From: Castanea sativa
Lineage: Eukaryota; Streptophyta; Magnoliopsida; Fagales; Fagaceae
Direction: 5' to 3'
Length of the DNA: 64,000 nt
Assembly: GCF_040712315.1 (NCBI RefSeq)
Contig: NC_134013.1
Coordinates: forward strand, 40,536,501 to 40,600,500
Position numbers and translations under genes: made by a program. Below, in pieces: positions 1 to 11,550 of the stretch; the first letter of the stretch is position 1, and each line of letters opens with the position of its first letter. The notes under the pieces were generated by a model, which saw nothing but the letters and a program-made list of their open reading frames with translations, did no database searches and had not been told where the DNA came from.

Positions 1-1227
1 AGAATGCAAGAGTATTTGAGTCAGGTCAAACACTTACAATTAGGGTTCAAGTCTTTCGCCTTACAGCAAATCCCTCGAAGCAGAAATACTCATGCTGACT
101 CTCTAGCCATGCTCGCAACCTCCTCGGCCCGAGGTTTACCTTAGATTATCCTGGTTGAAGATTTGTGTAAACCTGTCGAGGTGAAGAAGGAGGATGCACG
201 GATTCATTAGATTAGGGTGGGACCTAGTTGGATGGATCCCGTGGTTATATTCCTTAAGGACGACATTTTGTCCAAGGAGAAAGGAGAGGCTGATAAAGTA
301 CGAAGAAAAGCTCCTCGGTTTTGGTTGTCCAATGATCAAAAATTGTACAAACGCTCTTTTTCTAGGCCATGTTTGTTATGTGTCCATCTCGAGGCAATAG
401 AACCCCTTTTAGAAGAATTATATGAAGGGATTTGTGGAAGTCATACGGAGGGCAAATCATTGTCCCACAGGGCCCTCACTCAAGAATATTGGTGGCCAAG
501 CATGCAAAAGGGAGCACAAGAATATGTGAGGAAGTATGACCAATGCCAAAGGTTTGCTCCAAACATTCATCAGCCTGGGGGCGTCCTTAATCCTCTCTCT
601 AGTCCCTGACCTTTTGCTTAATGGGGCTTGGACATTATAGGACCTTTCCCTAAAGCAACAGGGAATAGAAAATGGCTTTTGGTTGGCACTGATTACTTCA
701 CCAAATGGGTCAAAGCTAAGCCCCTGGCAAACATCAAAGATGTGGATGCTAAGAGGTTTATTCACAGCCTCGGTCTGTCCATTCTCCTGGGGATAAGCCG
801 GAGTTGAATATCTTTCCTTAATACTCATTTCCCTTCTCTTTGACTTATGGGGCCGAGGCTATAATTTCTCTAAAAATTGGATTCTCAATGCTGAGAACAA
901 GCTTGTTTACTCCGGAAAGTAATGACGGGTTATTAGAAAAGAGCTTGGAATTGGTTGACGAGCGAAGAGAAAATGTTATGGTTCAGTTGACATATTATCA
1001 GAAAAAAGTTTAAGCAGGGGTACAAATCAAATGTGAAGTTAAGACCATTAGCTCCTGGAGACTTGGTATTGCGGAAGGTTTTGGGTACCGCAAAGAACCT
1101 AGCATGGGGGAAGTTAGGGTCCAATTGGAAAGGGTCATACCGTATCACCTCGATAGCTGGTATAGGATCATATTTCCTAGAAGATCTAAATGAAAAAAAT
1201 GGTACCACGCCCCTGGAATGTAAATAA
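1..1227 (+). pseudogene. Ty3/gypsy pol pseudogene (second RNase H tail, integrase)
   Basis: The translation starts at the end of the archaeal-type RNase H domain (MQEYLSQVKH...) and continues through the integrase zinc finger (H-x-H-CDQCQRFA) and the first part of the catalytic core (WGLDIIGPFP). Compared with the copy at 40744-42227, the segment after about position 757, encoding the middle of the core with the second catalytic Asp and the Glu, is deleted. The C-terminal part (LRPLAPGDLVLRKV) resumes near 1033. Two clear nonsense changes, at 607-609 (TGA for TGG) and 619-621 (TAA for CAA), are C-to-T type transitions judged against the second copy. No functional integrase can be made. Confidence 0.9.
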
Positions 1228-1300
1228 CCTGTGAATGTATTACTATTAATGAAATGCATTTCTACCATATTTTATTTATGATTTTATTTGTTGCATTGAT

Positions 1301-1860
1301 TATTTGTCTAAGTATTAAATAGAACATTGGTCATGCCTGACTCCTCGGACCACATACATTAGGTAAATTAATACTTCTTTTTATTTGTCTAAGTATTAAA
1401 TAGAACATTGATCATACCTGACTCCTTAGACCACATACCTTAGGTAAATTAATAATTCTTATTATTTGTCTAATTATTAAACAGAACCTTGGTCATGCCT
1501 GACTCCTTGGACCACATACTTTGGGTAAATTAATACTTCTTTTTATTTTGTCCAAGTATTAAACAGAACCTTGGTCATGTCTGGCTCCTCGGACCACATA
1601 CCTTGGGTAAATTAATACTTCTTATTATTTGTCTAAGTATTAAACAAAATATTAGTCATGCCTGGCTCCTCGGACCACATACCTTGGGTAAATTAATACT
1701 TCTTTTTATTTGTCTAAGTTTTAAACAAAACATCGGACATGCCTGGCTCCTCGAACCACATACCTTGGGTAAATTAATATTTCTTATTATTTAACTAAAT
1801 GCTAAACAAAACCTCGGCCATGTTAGGTTCCTTGAATCACTTGCCTTGGGTAAATTAGTA
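1301..1860 (+). repeat. 81-bp tandem array in the 3' untranslated region of element A
   Basis: Seven head-to-tail copies start at about 1301, 1382, 1463, 1544, 1626, 1707 and 1788, a period of 81-82 bp; the last is degenerate. Each carries the core TCCTCGGACCACATACC followed by an AT-rich half. Tandem repeats between pol and the 3' LTR are a known habit of Tat-lineage elements and a source of plant satellites. The short ORF across the array (1603-1794) is a by-product of the repeat. Confidence 0.92.
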
Positions 1861-2618
1861 ACCAGTCTAGCTATGTTGTCCAATCAAGATCCTCATTGTG
1901 GTAATCTAAGAGAAGGGAAACACTTGTACGTCACATAAAGCATTTGCAAGTGAGTCCCCGATTAGTTCATAAGCTAATTATCATCTACCATTCTTTAAAT
2001 CTACTGCTAAAGGGAAGGCTGGGTGGAACCAAGTATGAACGGAATGCTCCACCATTCTCTGGGATCAATTAAAAGTCCAATGATATGCAGGGTCTTTTAA
2101 GTTATGCCTAATGTATGTTTGTGAAGCTGATAGTATAATTTGTTGAGATTATAAACTTGGATGTTTCTGCCAAATCTGTTGGTGATTGTATAGGAGGTGA
2201 CAACTACATTATCACTTATAAGGATAACTGAATTAAATTATATTTCGTTTTTGTTTTTGTGTGAAAGGTATGTTCTCTAAGTTAAAGTCATTTCTGGTTG
2301 AAAAATGTAAACTTGGAGAGCTTCATATATTCCTTAATTAATTATGCGAAATAGGGCAATGATGTTGTCATTTGCACAAATGATTATTAAAAAAGTTAGA
2401 TACATATACATGTGTCAATTCAGACACTATTATTCCTTATTCTTATATCAGTTAAGTGTAAAGCAAAATATAGGATATGTTAGAAACTTACATAAAACAT
2501 GTATAATAAAAACTCTATGACTGTCATTGAACCAAGCCTTGAAGAAAAAAAGGAAATTTTATTACAAATTTGGGAGGCCAGAAACAACAATTAAAAAAAA
2601 AAACTACTACTCTAAGAA
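1861..2618. other. AT-rich spacer of element A
   Basis: This stretch lies between the tandem array and the 3' end of the antisense ORF. I see no coding potential, terminal repeats or promoter-like motif. Confidence 0.6.
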
Positions 2619-5095
2619 CTACTTAATCCTAAGTACAAGTTTGTCCTTTGTTGGGGCCTTGACGAGCTGGGCAAGGGCTGTTGTTGAAGAAGTTGGGCCT
2701 TTACCCTTGGGGTCCTCCTTGGTAGGCATGGGTAGAGTGGCGAGGATAAGCTCCATATTATGGGGGGCCTCTTTCTCCTTGGAGGGGTCCTTAGGGGCAG
2801 CTGGAGGCTGGGTGACATCATGGGCCACTTCCTTGGTTGTGTCAACTTCTTTTTCAATAATTTCAGGCTACTCGGCCTCCTTGGACGGACTGCCAGAAGA
2901 AGGAGGGACCTTAGCTGGGCTGTCCTTGCCAGTATCTGCCTCCTTGGAAGCAGTGTCAGCTTTGGGGACAGAGGAGCTAGAAGCACGGATGGTAGAAGGG
3001 TAATACACACTCTCTGCTCTCCTGAGGGCAGAAGAGGCCTCAACCCCAACTTGGTTGAGGGCTTTGTTCCACACCTGGAGGCAATAGTACCTACACACCT
3101 CCAATACCTCAGCCCTGAGGGCCTCGTCGGTCTATGCCACTCCGGCCTCATACCTATCTTGCTCAGCTTGGTCCTTAGCCTTCTCGGCCTCCTCCAATTT
3201 CTTTGTTAGGACTTTTATTTGATTTTTGAAATGACGAGCTCGTCCTCGGCCTGACAAAGCTACTTGCGCTAAGCCTCCGCCTACTTCTCTGCCCCGTTTG
3301 AAGCGGCCTCGGCACTTTTCTTAGCCTCGGTTAGCTTAGTATTAAGCTCTTGTGTCCTTTTTTCTGCTAACTCAAAAGCCTTCACAGCAACAATGCGCCT
3401 AGCCTCTCCTCCTTCATTGATTTATGGGAGCTAATGACTATTTCCTCAACTCTATGTGTAGCTTGGACAGCCTTTCAAAGAAATAAAGAAAAAATAAAAA
3501 TACCCAAGTTAGAGAAGTCAAGTATAAGTACAAGTAAAAAATAAATAAATAATATAACAATAATAAGATAAAAGGGGGTAGTTGGTGGTCTTACCAGAGC
3601 GAGGTCCCTCTTCAGGCTGAGGAACACCTCATGCTTTCTCAATAACCAGCCCTCCCTTGTTAGAAATCCCTGATGGAGGCGTTAGCGGTCAGGGCAGCTT
3701 TGTCCAACAACAGAGCAGGAGACCAAGCTAGAACAGCTATCTCAGAGTTGCCTCTCTTCTCCACTACTGTCTGCGTTATTCTGGCTTGTTTGGCTCCCTT
3801 TTGGGGCTCGGCCTTCTTGGAGGAGTGGCTTTTTCCCTCTTCCACCACCTCCTTACCTCTTTGATCCCTCTTCCTTTTGAGATCAGCAGGGTAAGGTCAT
3901 TGAGCTTGGGTGGGTGGAAGGGTGGGAAGTTTGGTTTGGGCAGTTTTTTCTGCCTCATGGCTTTCTACTTGGGACTCCATCAGGTCCCGAAGACTCGATC
4001 TGGTCCTGCGTTGGATTACCATTGCATCCGAGATGGCGGGATCTTCTTGTAAGTGACTTACTTGTGCTAGGGGAAGAAGGCTAAGGTCACCAACCGGGCT
4101 TTCCGAGGAGGAGGGTAGGTTAAAAACTTCGAAATCGCCATCGAAATCTAAGACATCAATTATCTCTTCCTCCTCTTCTTCTTTGATGGCAAGCTGGGAA
4201 GAGGTGGCTTCTTCGACTATATACTGAGATGGCAGGGTTACTTCAAGTACACCTCTTAGAGTAGGGCCGGTGGTAAGGAAACCCGGAGCAGCAACACTTA
4301 TCTGGTGCTAGTGCTGATCTTTCGCCTTGATCACGCACTTTGGCACCTGAAAACTGGACGAAAGAGGGTTGTAGCTGAGGATGAGGTGGGCTTAATTGAC
4401 CGTCACTGTGAATGAAGACCTCGGCTTTAAGTATTTTTTCTAGGTCTCGCTGATTGACAAGACTTAGGTTTGGAACAACGGCGTGCTCTTATCTACAAAA
4501 CAAAGAAAATTTTTGTCAGAAAAATGGCACGAATCAAAGAAAATTTCAATTACAAACACAAACGGAGAGAAAAGGATGCAAAAGAGGTAAAAGAGAAAAA
4601 ATGGTGATTTTGGAGTAATAAACCTAGACCTAAGAACCCCACCTGGTATCCCATCCCTTGTTAGGCAGTGGAGACCATCGTGCCACTCCCTTGAGATGAT
4701 TAGAAAGTCTTTGTTCGTGCCTTTGTTGGAATCAGGGAGGCATGAGATGAGCCTAACCTCAGGAACCCTAGTTTTTAAGTAACATCCCTGCCCTTTATAG
4801 AGGTGAAGGTTGTAAATCCAGTTGACATCGTGATGGGTGAGGTTTAAGCCCATTTTCTCGTTAAGGGCATCTACGCTACCTAAAATTCTAAACATGTTAG
4901 GGGCGCATTGGGTGGGGCTAACCTATGGGCTATTAGGTAGTCCCTAGTGACTCTTTCCATGGGGATTCTCATCCCTCCCTCTATGAAAGCAATCATTGGG
5001 ATTACCACTTCTCCCTCCTGCCTCTGAGTATACCAATCCCCTTGTCTACAGTACCTAATGGAAACCCTAGTGGGATTCGGTATAGAGTCTTAAAA
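2619..5095 (-). pseudogene. Antisense ORF (aORF) of Tat-like element A, decayed
   Basis: The strand opposite to pol carries a protein homologous to the + strand ORFs at 37124 and 62417 in elements B and C. The N-terminal part (4464-5095) holds recognisable motifs (GEVVIPMIAFIEGG, LGSVDALNEKMGLNL, RLISCLPDSNKG, WHDG) but is frameshifted near 4900. An intron of 150 bp (4493-4642, GT...AG) sits at the same place as the 150-bp intron of copy B. The C-terminal part (2619-3300) is Lys/Glu/Ala/Pro-rich (VWNKALNQVGVEASSALRRAE) and ends at a stop at 2619. The N-terminal region resembles, from memory, the 'putative gypsy type transposon' domain (Pfam Transposase_28). Its molecular role is unknown. Confidence 0.8.
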
Positions 5096-5628
5096 CTCTC
5101 TAGACCCTCGATGGTGTTTACTAGATAAGCAAATCTCCCCATATATGCAAAGAAAAGTAAAGAAACTAAAGAGACGAGATGAAATGGGATAGGCCAAGGA
5201 AGAAAAATATCTAAATGAACAAAATAAAAAGAGAAAGGACCAAAGAGAAGGAAGGAAGAAAAGATTGCTAAACAAGTTATGGGAAGGAAAAAAGGCTCCT
5301 CGGACTAACTCTTGAATTTTTTGAGTACAAAAAGTGAAGTGAATGAGGTCTATGAACAGTATATATATATATATGAGAGAAAAAAGCAAGCGGGAGAATT
5401 CCCACTCGAAGTAAAAATTCCCAGTCGTTGGATCCCCATTGTATTGTAGAATGTAGGGAACATAGAGCCGCAGGAATTAATTGAGTGGCGTTTCGGATGC
5501 CGAAGTATCAGGAGCGTGCTTCTAGGCAATTGAAAAGACACCTACACAGACAAGAATGATGTGAGGGAAAAGCAGAATAAAGATTATAGTATCAAAATTC
5601 CTTTCTTTTCAGAGGAGCAAAAGAATGA

Positions 5629-5644
5629 AATTTTGAGGGGCTAT
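5629..5644 (+). promoter_or_regulatory. Polypurine-tract-like primer of element A
   Basis: The sequence ATTTTGAGGGGCTAT lies directly before the LTR that starts TGTAGGG. The same string (TTTTGAGGGGCTAT on the element strand) precedes the 3' LTR of element B, so it is the conserved plus-strand priming region. Confidence 0.75.
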
Positions 5645-6377
5645 TGTAGGGATAAAGGGCACAACAATATATATTGGGCCGTTGGCCTTGTCCGAGGATG
5701 CTTAGTGATTCAAGGACAGACAGACGATAGGGAAGACCTAAGAATCAGAGCTCCACGAGCAAACTATGACTACAAAGGTTTGGGAAGGTAGTCCAAGGGG
5801 GAATTCCTCCTTAGCTAAGCAAAGTGGAGGTCAAAAGGGTTGGTCTGCCTTCGAGGGTAATGCTTCAGAAGGTTCTATTGATAAGGATAAACATCAGGGA
5901 AACATAGGACGAAGGGAAGCTAAGAAATATCTAAGGGAAAGCTGCTACCACCGCATTGAATGCTCTGCAGCTAACCCTCTAGCCGCATTAATGTGAAGGT
6001 GATACCTAAACAATGGCCAGCAGCCTTACAGCTACTCCCAAAGACTTCAAGAAGGTGTTGATGAGACAATGATCAAAACCAACAACTTGACCTACACGTG
6101 GATGGTGGGGATGAAAAAAGACGGAGTATATAATAGAGGAAGAAGCCCCTTGCAAGGGAGTATATAAGAACTAGTCTCCTCAGACTGTGCCGATGATAAT
6201 TTTCTTTGGGCAAAACCAGTTTATTCTTGTTTTCTTATCATCTAGGCTCACTGTAATTATTATCTAATTCATTAAAGCCTAGTTTTTTTAGCTCACTCTC
6301 TACAAATTCATTGTACTGAGCTCTTTGGACCAAAAACATTTTCCTTTTGGGCTTGGGCACCAAATTGCGTCCTTACA
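5645..6377 (+). repeat. 3' LTR of element A (733 bp)
   Basis: It begins TGTAGGGATAAAGG and ends CGTCCTTACA, matching the termini of the LTRs of element B on its own strand (TGTGGGGAGTAAAAGG ... TGCACTTACA). A TATA-like TATATAAGAACTAG sequence near 6159 and a downstream C/T-rich segment fit a U3-R layout. The LTR is well diverged from those of B and C, so A is an older or different subfamily member. Confidence 0.85.
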
Positions 6378-7700
6378 GCAACAATTTTGGTAAAAAAAGA
6401 AATTGTAATTTTGCCTCATTATTTTTCTACAAATTATTTATGTTTAAGGAAACCATGATAAATATGTAATGATTAATTCACCCACTTTAAGAAGAAACAC
6501 AATAAAAAAAAAAGTAAAATATGATAAACATTATGTCCTCGCCATTCCATTTATTATTACATAGCCCCCAAATATGTATAATCGAAAATAAATAAATATA
6601 CAAAAAAAATGGGACAACATGTGAAATTCCCTAAAAAATACTTTATTGGTATGTTTGGATGCCATGGGATTTTGGCTAGGATTTGGATTTGAGGGGCCAA
6701 ATCCATATTCTTTGTTTGGGTAACTTAAAAGGAGAAGAATTTGGATTTGGCCCAAATCCAACCAGGATTCCAAGGTCCGATTAGGTCAAATTGGTCCTTA
6801 TGGAATAAATATTCAGCCATTTGTCAAATCCGTTGATTTTCAAATATCCTCACAACCGTAGAATTTGGAAATCCCTCATATGCACGTTCCTCCATTCTTA
6901 ATCGGCTTGTGTTTCTCCATCATTCTCTTCCTCGCCAAAAGCTCTTCTTCTCTCTCAACTCTTCTCTTCCTCTTTAACCTCTATATTTCTCTCTTTCTAC
7001 TAATTTTGAATCCATAAAGGGTTCTCTGTGGGTTTTTTTTTTGTGAGTTTGTTTGGGTTTCATTTGATTTGTTTTGTGGGTTTTGTTTGATTTCTTTGTG
7101 TGTTTTGTTTGATAGTATTTTCAATGATTTGTTTTGGGTTTGTCTTTATATTTGTATTTTCGTTAATGGGTTTGTAATGCAAATTATGTGTTTGATGAAA
7201 TATTTCTATGAATTGTCTATGAGTTGTGAAGTGTCCTTACTTTAGAGTTATACTATTATCTAAAAGTTGGAGTTGGAGTGTTGGAGTTCTTGGGGTGTTG
7301 GAGTTCAGGTTCAACCCCCCTTTTTTTCCCCCCAAATCAATCCACAATATTTTCTTCTCCTTTTACTGGGGGTTCAATAGTCAAACATTTTTTACTTATA
7401 TATATATAAACCGAAACCTTTGAAACTCTTACAATTTTTCACGTGAGCACAATATTTAAATAAAATTATCATTTTATTTAAAATAAAATTATTTTTGTTT
7501 AGTCCAAACTTAATAAGGAATGAAACTCTATCTCTCTAACAGTCCAACTTAAACTTAAACTCATCATTATTTTTAAACAAAATTATTTTTGTTTAATTCA
7601 AACTTAACAAAAAGTGAAACTTTATCTTTCTAAAAAATCCAACTTAAACTTAAACTCAAACTCTATTGACACCCTAATTTACAACTTACATTTAACCAAC
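6378..7700. other. AT-rich sequence flanking element A, no gene recognised
   Basis: No ORF with recognisable protein similarity was found. A pyrimidine-rich stretch (6900-7000) followed by G/T-rich sequence looks like a plant 5' leader and first intron but no coding exon follows. A run of C/T at about 7315-7334 and a short TA repeat at 7399-7408 are low-complexity. Confidence 0.5.
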
Positions 7701-7988
7701 CGGTAGATCTTCAGATTTGTGATACAAAACAAATCTTGATGCTCTAACAATCATAATGGTATGTCATGGGTTTTGATCGGATCACCTGATCAAAAGTTAT
7801 CATACAATCAATTTTCAATGATCATGGCTCACCTACACGATGGGTCTAATCACGTCCTATTTTAAACACTTAATTTTGATTGGTTCCAATAAGAATTAAT
7901 TTAAAATTAATTAAGTGTGAATTTTGATTGGATTTCATTTTTTTTTAATAAAAAATGTTTTCCTTTATGGCATCTTATCTGCTCTTTT

Positions 7989-8727
7989 GAAAAACAATTT
8001 GGAGAGAGAAAGATATGATCCATGAAAAATTTTTAAAAAAAAAAATGCTCAAAAAACGTTATTATATTCAGCAGAAACTTGAATCGCATTTTTGGCTTGG
8101 AAAACGTTGAAATTTGATTTTATCTATTTCTGGAAAAGTTGTAGAGAATTAAAGTTCCTTTCATAAAACACTAATTTTGAATCAATTAGAATTTTGAACA
8201 GAAATTTAGAGCCAAAATACGAAACAGGTGCAGAAGATAACACAAATTCAGCATCATCTTCAATTTTCTTTCAAAATTTCAAATGAGGATCAACACCCAA
8301 TCTGATCAAGCTTATCTAATAGGCTTATTTCTTCCTTTAGCTTCAGAAGAAATTTTTTGAAAAACAAGTTGGATAGGAAAACAGATACATTCTTTGAAAA
8401 AATTCAAAAAACAGAAAAACGCTCAAAAAACGTTACTATTTTCAGCGGCAACTTAAATCAAATTTTTAGCCTGGAAATCGTTGAAATTTGGTTTTCTCTA
8501 TTTATTTCAAAGTTGTAGATAATTGAATTCCCTTTCAGAAAACACTAATTTTGAATCAATTGGAATTTTGAGCAGAAAGTTAGAACCAAAATAAGAAACA
8601 GGTGCAGAAAATAACACAAGTTCAGCATCATCTTCAACTTCCTTTCAAAATTCAAATGGGGATCAACACCAAATCCATTCCAGCTCATTTAAATAGGTTT
8701 ATCTCCTCCCTTAGCTTCAGAAGAAAG
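7989..8727. repeat. Imperfect tandem duplication, about 367 bp unit
   Basis: Copy one (about 7989-8355) and copy two (about 8358-8727) share long stretches such as CTCAAAAAACGTTA, ACTAATTTTGAATCAATT and GAAACAGGTGCAGAA in the same order. They differ by scattered substitutions and small indels. The pair lies just upstream of the TATA box at 8766, within the presumed U3 of an LTR-like element, where duplicated enhancer-like blocks are common. Confidence 0.8.
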
Positions 8728-8765
8728 CTAACAACTTAGCTTTAAAGCTAAGCCATTCCTTCCCC

Positions 8766-8773
8766 TATAAATA
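8766..8773 (+). promoter_or_regulatory. TATA box of LTR-like block
   Basis: TATAAATA in the context CCCCTATAAATAGAGAAAACC. It is followed by a pyrimidine-rich leader and no protein-coding ORF. The minus-strand block at 29.7-31.2 kb has an equivalent CTATAAATAGAG near 31171. Confidence 0.6.
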
Positions 8774-9034
8774 GAGAAAACCTCTTCCATTTTCTAGACC
8801 CCGAATTCCCTCTAGAGAGCTAGTGAGAAAGCAAAAAAGAAAAGCTGTTGTGCAACCAATTGTTCTTACTTGGGTTGTAGTTGAGTACTTCCTTGCTTTC
8901 TCCCTAGCTCTTTAAGTGATCACTTCCCCCTTTTAATTTATGTTCTATGTTGGTAAGTAGTTAATTACGTTTTTAACTTTCTATACATGCTAGAATAAAT
9001 GTTTAACAAATCATTATTTGTTTCTTTCATGATA

Positions 9035-9470
9035 TGTTTAACATGCCTATATGTCTCATTGATATTCCTTTTAAATGCTTAAATGAACACTTCTAGGTTA
9101 ATACACAAATTTTCTCTTGAATGCTTAGATGAACACTTCTAGGCTAAAACACAACTTTTTCTTGAATACTTAGATGAACATGTCTAGGTAGTTGTTTTAC
9201 TTTGTTAAATGCTTGAACAAACATGTCTAAGTATTTTGATTTTCTCTAGATGAACATGTCTAAGGGATTTTCCTTTACTTCTTTTCATAATTGCTTGGAT
9301 GATCAAATGTGCTTAAATGTTTTATTTAGTTTTATTTATTTTCTTCTCTTTGGAATTATGTTGATGACAAATAACATGACAACTTTGTTTATCTTTTTTT
9401 CACATGCTTAGATGAACATGTCTAGGCTAGGAATTCTTAGTTTACATTGATTTTTTGGATGAACATGCCA
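9035..9470. repeat. Degenerate short tandem repeats (GCTTAGATGAACA motif)
   Basis: About seven spaced copies of TGCTTAGATGAACA(T/C)(G/T)TCTAGG-like sequence occur at irregular intervals of about 55-80 bp. They lie in the leader of the LTR-like block and show no coding function. Confidence 0.6.
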
Positions 9471-10047
9471 TTACCTTCAAAACACATATTTGCTTACAAT
9501 TCTTGCAAATTAACATGTTTGTATGACATATTGTTTGTATTTGTTTGACATGACATGATGTTGGCCACCTTAACCTAGGAGACCGGTTTTACTGGGCGAG
9601 ATGGGTGCTTAATCCCTTCTCATCTCTTAAATTAGCCTCCGAACCAAGATCAAGGGTTCTAGATTATGATATTGTATATGCAATTTCACATTTCTTAGAA
9701 TGTAACTAGGAAATAAAGCAATGTAATTTATTTTTCTTAGATTGTATCTAGGACAAAAAGCATTGTAATTTTTTGTTACACAATTAATGTAAATTGTCAT
9801 AAATATTAATACAACATAAGCATTTTTTATTAATGGTTTTCTTATTTTTCCATTTAAATTAAATAAGTGGCGACTCCATGTAAAACCCTCGATCTAGGGG
9901 AGAGTACATTTTACAGTGAATTCGTACATTTTGAGCATCACGATCCCACCCATTCACATGGGTTAGGCCTAGTTTAAGAAAAAATTGGCGGGCCGGGGTT
10001 GCGGTCGCTCACAAACTCAAACGTTGATAATTTATAATTAATTAATA

Positions 10048-11066
10048 GGCAAAAATGCAAAACTGACCCTCTAACTTTCACCGTTTTTCATTTCAGTCCT
10101 CTAACTTTTATTTTTGTCAATTCAGTCCTCTAACTTTCAATTTTTTTTCAATTCAAAACTCCGTTACTGCTGCCTTCAGAACCACTAAAACGGTGTTGTT
10201 TTGCTTGTGGGTTTTTTTTTTAATTCGGAATTAAAATAAGAAAAATCTGAGGGGGGGAAAAAAACATTACTTGAAATCAAAAGAAAGAAATCATTGAGAA
10301 TTAAAAATCACCCAAAGATTTGGCGAGAGAGAGAGAGAGAATGAAGGAGTCGATCCGAAGCTTTTGTGGAAGCTTAAGTTCATTCTACAATCACGTCGAG
10401 TCCAGTTGCGATGCTCTAAGCAATCCATCGATCGCCATCCCATTCCTCTCGGTCTCTCCCTTTTCTTTCCTTTTTCTTCGTTTTTGTTTTCTCTACCCTT
10501 CTTTTTATATACTATACCACGTGGTAGATTCGGCTTCATCGACCTTCATACAATCCCTCAATCGCCGCATATCAATCAAACCGACGATCTCAACCTCGAT
10601 TCCATGACTTTCGGCACCGTCTCTTTCGTAGAGCTCTTAGGTCAATGCAATGAGGTCTACAAGAAGAACCAATCCAATCCACCAAACTCGAACTTCGCCT
10701 CAAGGACTTTGGATACAATCCCGGTACAATTTCACGCTCAATTTCACACTTCCACAAAAGCTTCAGATCGACTCCTCCATTCTCTCTCTCTTTCTCTCGA
10801 GCCAAATCGTTCCCCTTAATGTTTTATTTCTTTTTCTTTTTTTTTTCAGATTTTTCTTATTTTAATTCTGAATTTTTTATTAAAAAAAAAAACCACAAGC
10901 AAAACAGCGTCGTTTTAGTGGTTTTAACGGCAGTAGTAACTGAGCAGTAACGAAGCCTTGAATTGACAAAAAATTAAAAGTTAGAGGACTGAATTGACAA
11001 AAATGAAAGTTAGAGAACTGAAATGAAAAACGGTGAAAGTTAGAAGGTCAATTTTGTATTTTTGCC
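10048..11066 (+). mobile_element. Pack-MULE (Mutator-like element carrying a host gene fragment)
   Basis: The element is bounded by inverted repeats of roughly 150-190 bp: the left end starts GGCAAAAATGCAAAACTGACC and the right end closes with the complementary GGTCAATTTTGTATTTTTGCC. Both arms contain the CTCTAACTTT/AAAGTTAGAG motif several times. It is flanked by the perfect 9-bp direct repeat TAATTAATA (10039-10047 and 11067-11075), the target-duplication length of Mutator transposition. There is no transposase. The inside (about 10290-10860) is exon-like sequence, so this is a non-autonomous, gene-carrying MULE. Confidence 0.93.
10341..10723 (+). pseudogene. Host gene 5' fragment captured in Pack-MULE
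   Basis: The coding start MKESIRSFCGSLSSFYNH is followed by a probable GT-AG intron (about 10450-10527). Exon-like sequence then reads DSASSTFIQSLNRR and, in another frame, MTFGTVSFVELLGQCNEVYKK. A frameshift sits between CDALS and QSIDRHPIPL, so the copy cannot make the original protein. I do not recognise the parent gene with confidence; it looks like the first two exons of a small coiled-coil protein. Retention of the intron shows DNA-level capture. Confidence 0.6.
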
Positions 11067-11269
11067 TAATTAATATTATAATATTAATATTGTAAATGAC
11101 ATTAATGGAGTGTTTGTATCCTAATACTAACTAGGAGGAGAAGTCTGCCATGAAATTGCCATTGTCTTTGTCGGCTTCAAAAAACAAAAAAGAATGTACT
11201 TAGTATGTTTTATCCAACGAAGTCTTTAGTTGTTTGGTCCTTTATTATAGTTTGAGTCCATGATTTTAA

Positions 11270-11547
11270 GGGCCTGTTTGGTAGAAGAGTTTAAGTAATA
11301 TTGTTTGTAGTTTTTTGAAATACGTGTGAGTGACAAAGTATGTGGAAATATGTGTAAGGTTGTTTAAAAACTTACAAGTATAAGTGCTTGAGGGGTGTGG
11401 GGGGGCAAGAGCCAGGATTCAAGTTTCCAAGAGAGAACTTCACACATATACACTTAGATTAGGCTAGAGTAGAAATTATATCTTGTATAAAAAAAAATTG
11501 TTTAAAAACTAAAAATGTGGGTTTAAACCACTCTACCAAACAGGCCC
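11270..11547. mobile_element. Tourist-like (PIF/Harbinger) MITE
   Basis: This 278-bp element begins GGGCCTGTTTGGTAGA and ends TCTACCAAACAGGCCC, a perfect 16-bp inverted repeat. It is flanked by TAA on each side (11267-11269 and 11548-11550), the trinucleotide duplication of PIF/Harbinger transposons. It has no coding capacity. Confidence 0.9.
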
Positions 11548-11550
11548 TAA

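Larger units (their letters stand above)
1..6377 (+). mobile_element. Tat-like Ty3/gypsy element A, 3' portion (5' part outside window)
   Basis: Reading left to right on the plus strand there is a degenerate integrase-coding segment, an 81-bp tandem array, a decayed antisense ORF, a polypurine-like tract and an LTR ending at 6377. The order equals that of the complete element at 35896-46838 and the two are clearly homologous (integrase, antisense ORF, LTR termini). The 5' LTR, gag and reverse transcriptase lie to the left of the window, so target duplication cannot be checked. The element is dead: pol has nonsense codons and an internal deletion, and the antisense ORF is frameshifted. Confidence 0.9.
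7740..10030 (+). mobile_element. Probable long LTR or LTR-element remnant (GTGGCGACTCC type)
   Basis: The block has no long ORF but has retroelement-LTR architecture: a TATA box at 8766, a leader with imperfect repeats, an AT-rich tail, and the motif AAGTGGCGACTCCATG (about 9867) followed by GC-rich GGCGGGCCGGGGTTGCGG near 9990. Related motifs on the minus strand at 29790-29830 and near 22720 suggest a shared family. I found no target duplication or second LTR, so the limits are approximate and the call is an inference. Confidence 0.45.

Noticed and set aside
1301..1860. Regular direct repeats suggesting a CRISPR array
   Set aside because: The whole 81-bp unit is repeated with no unique spacers, in a plant retrotransposon.
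2527..3209. Plus-strand ORFs of 158 and 149 codons in element A
   Set aside because: They are antisense shadows of the minus-strand aORF C-terminal part.
6640..6790. Possible MITE starting TATGTTTGGATGCCA
   Set aside because: No complementary end or target duplication could be found.
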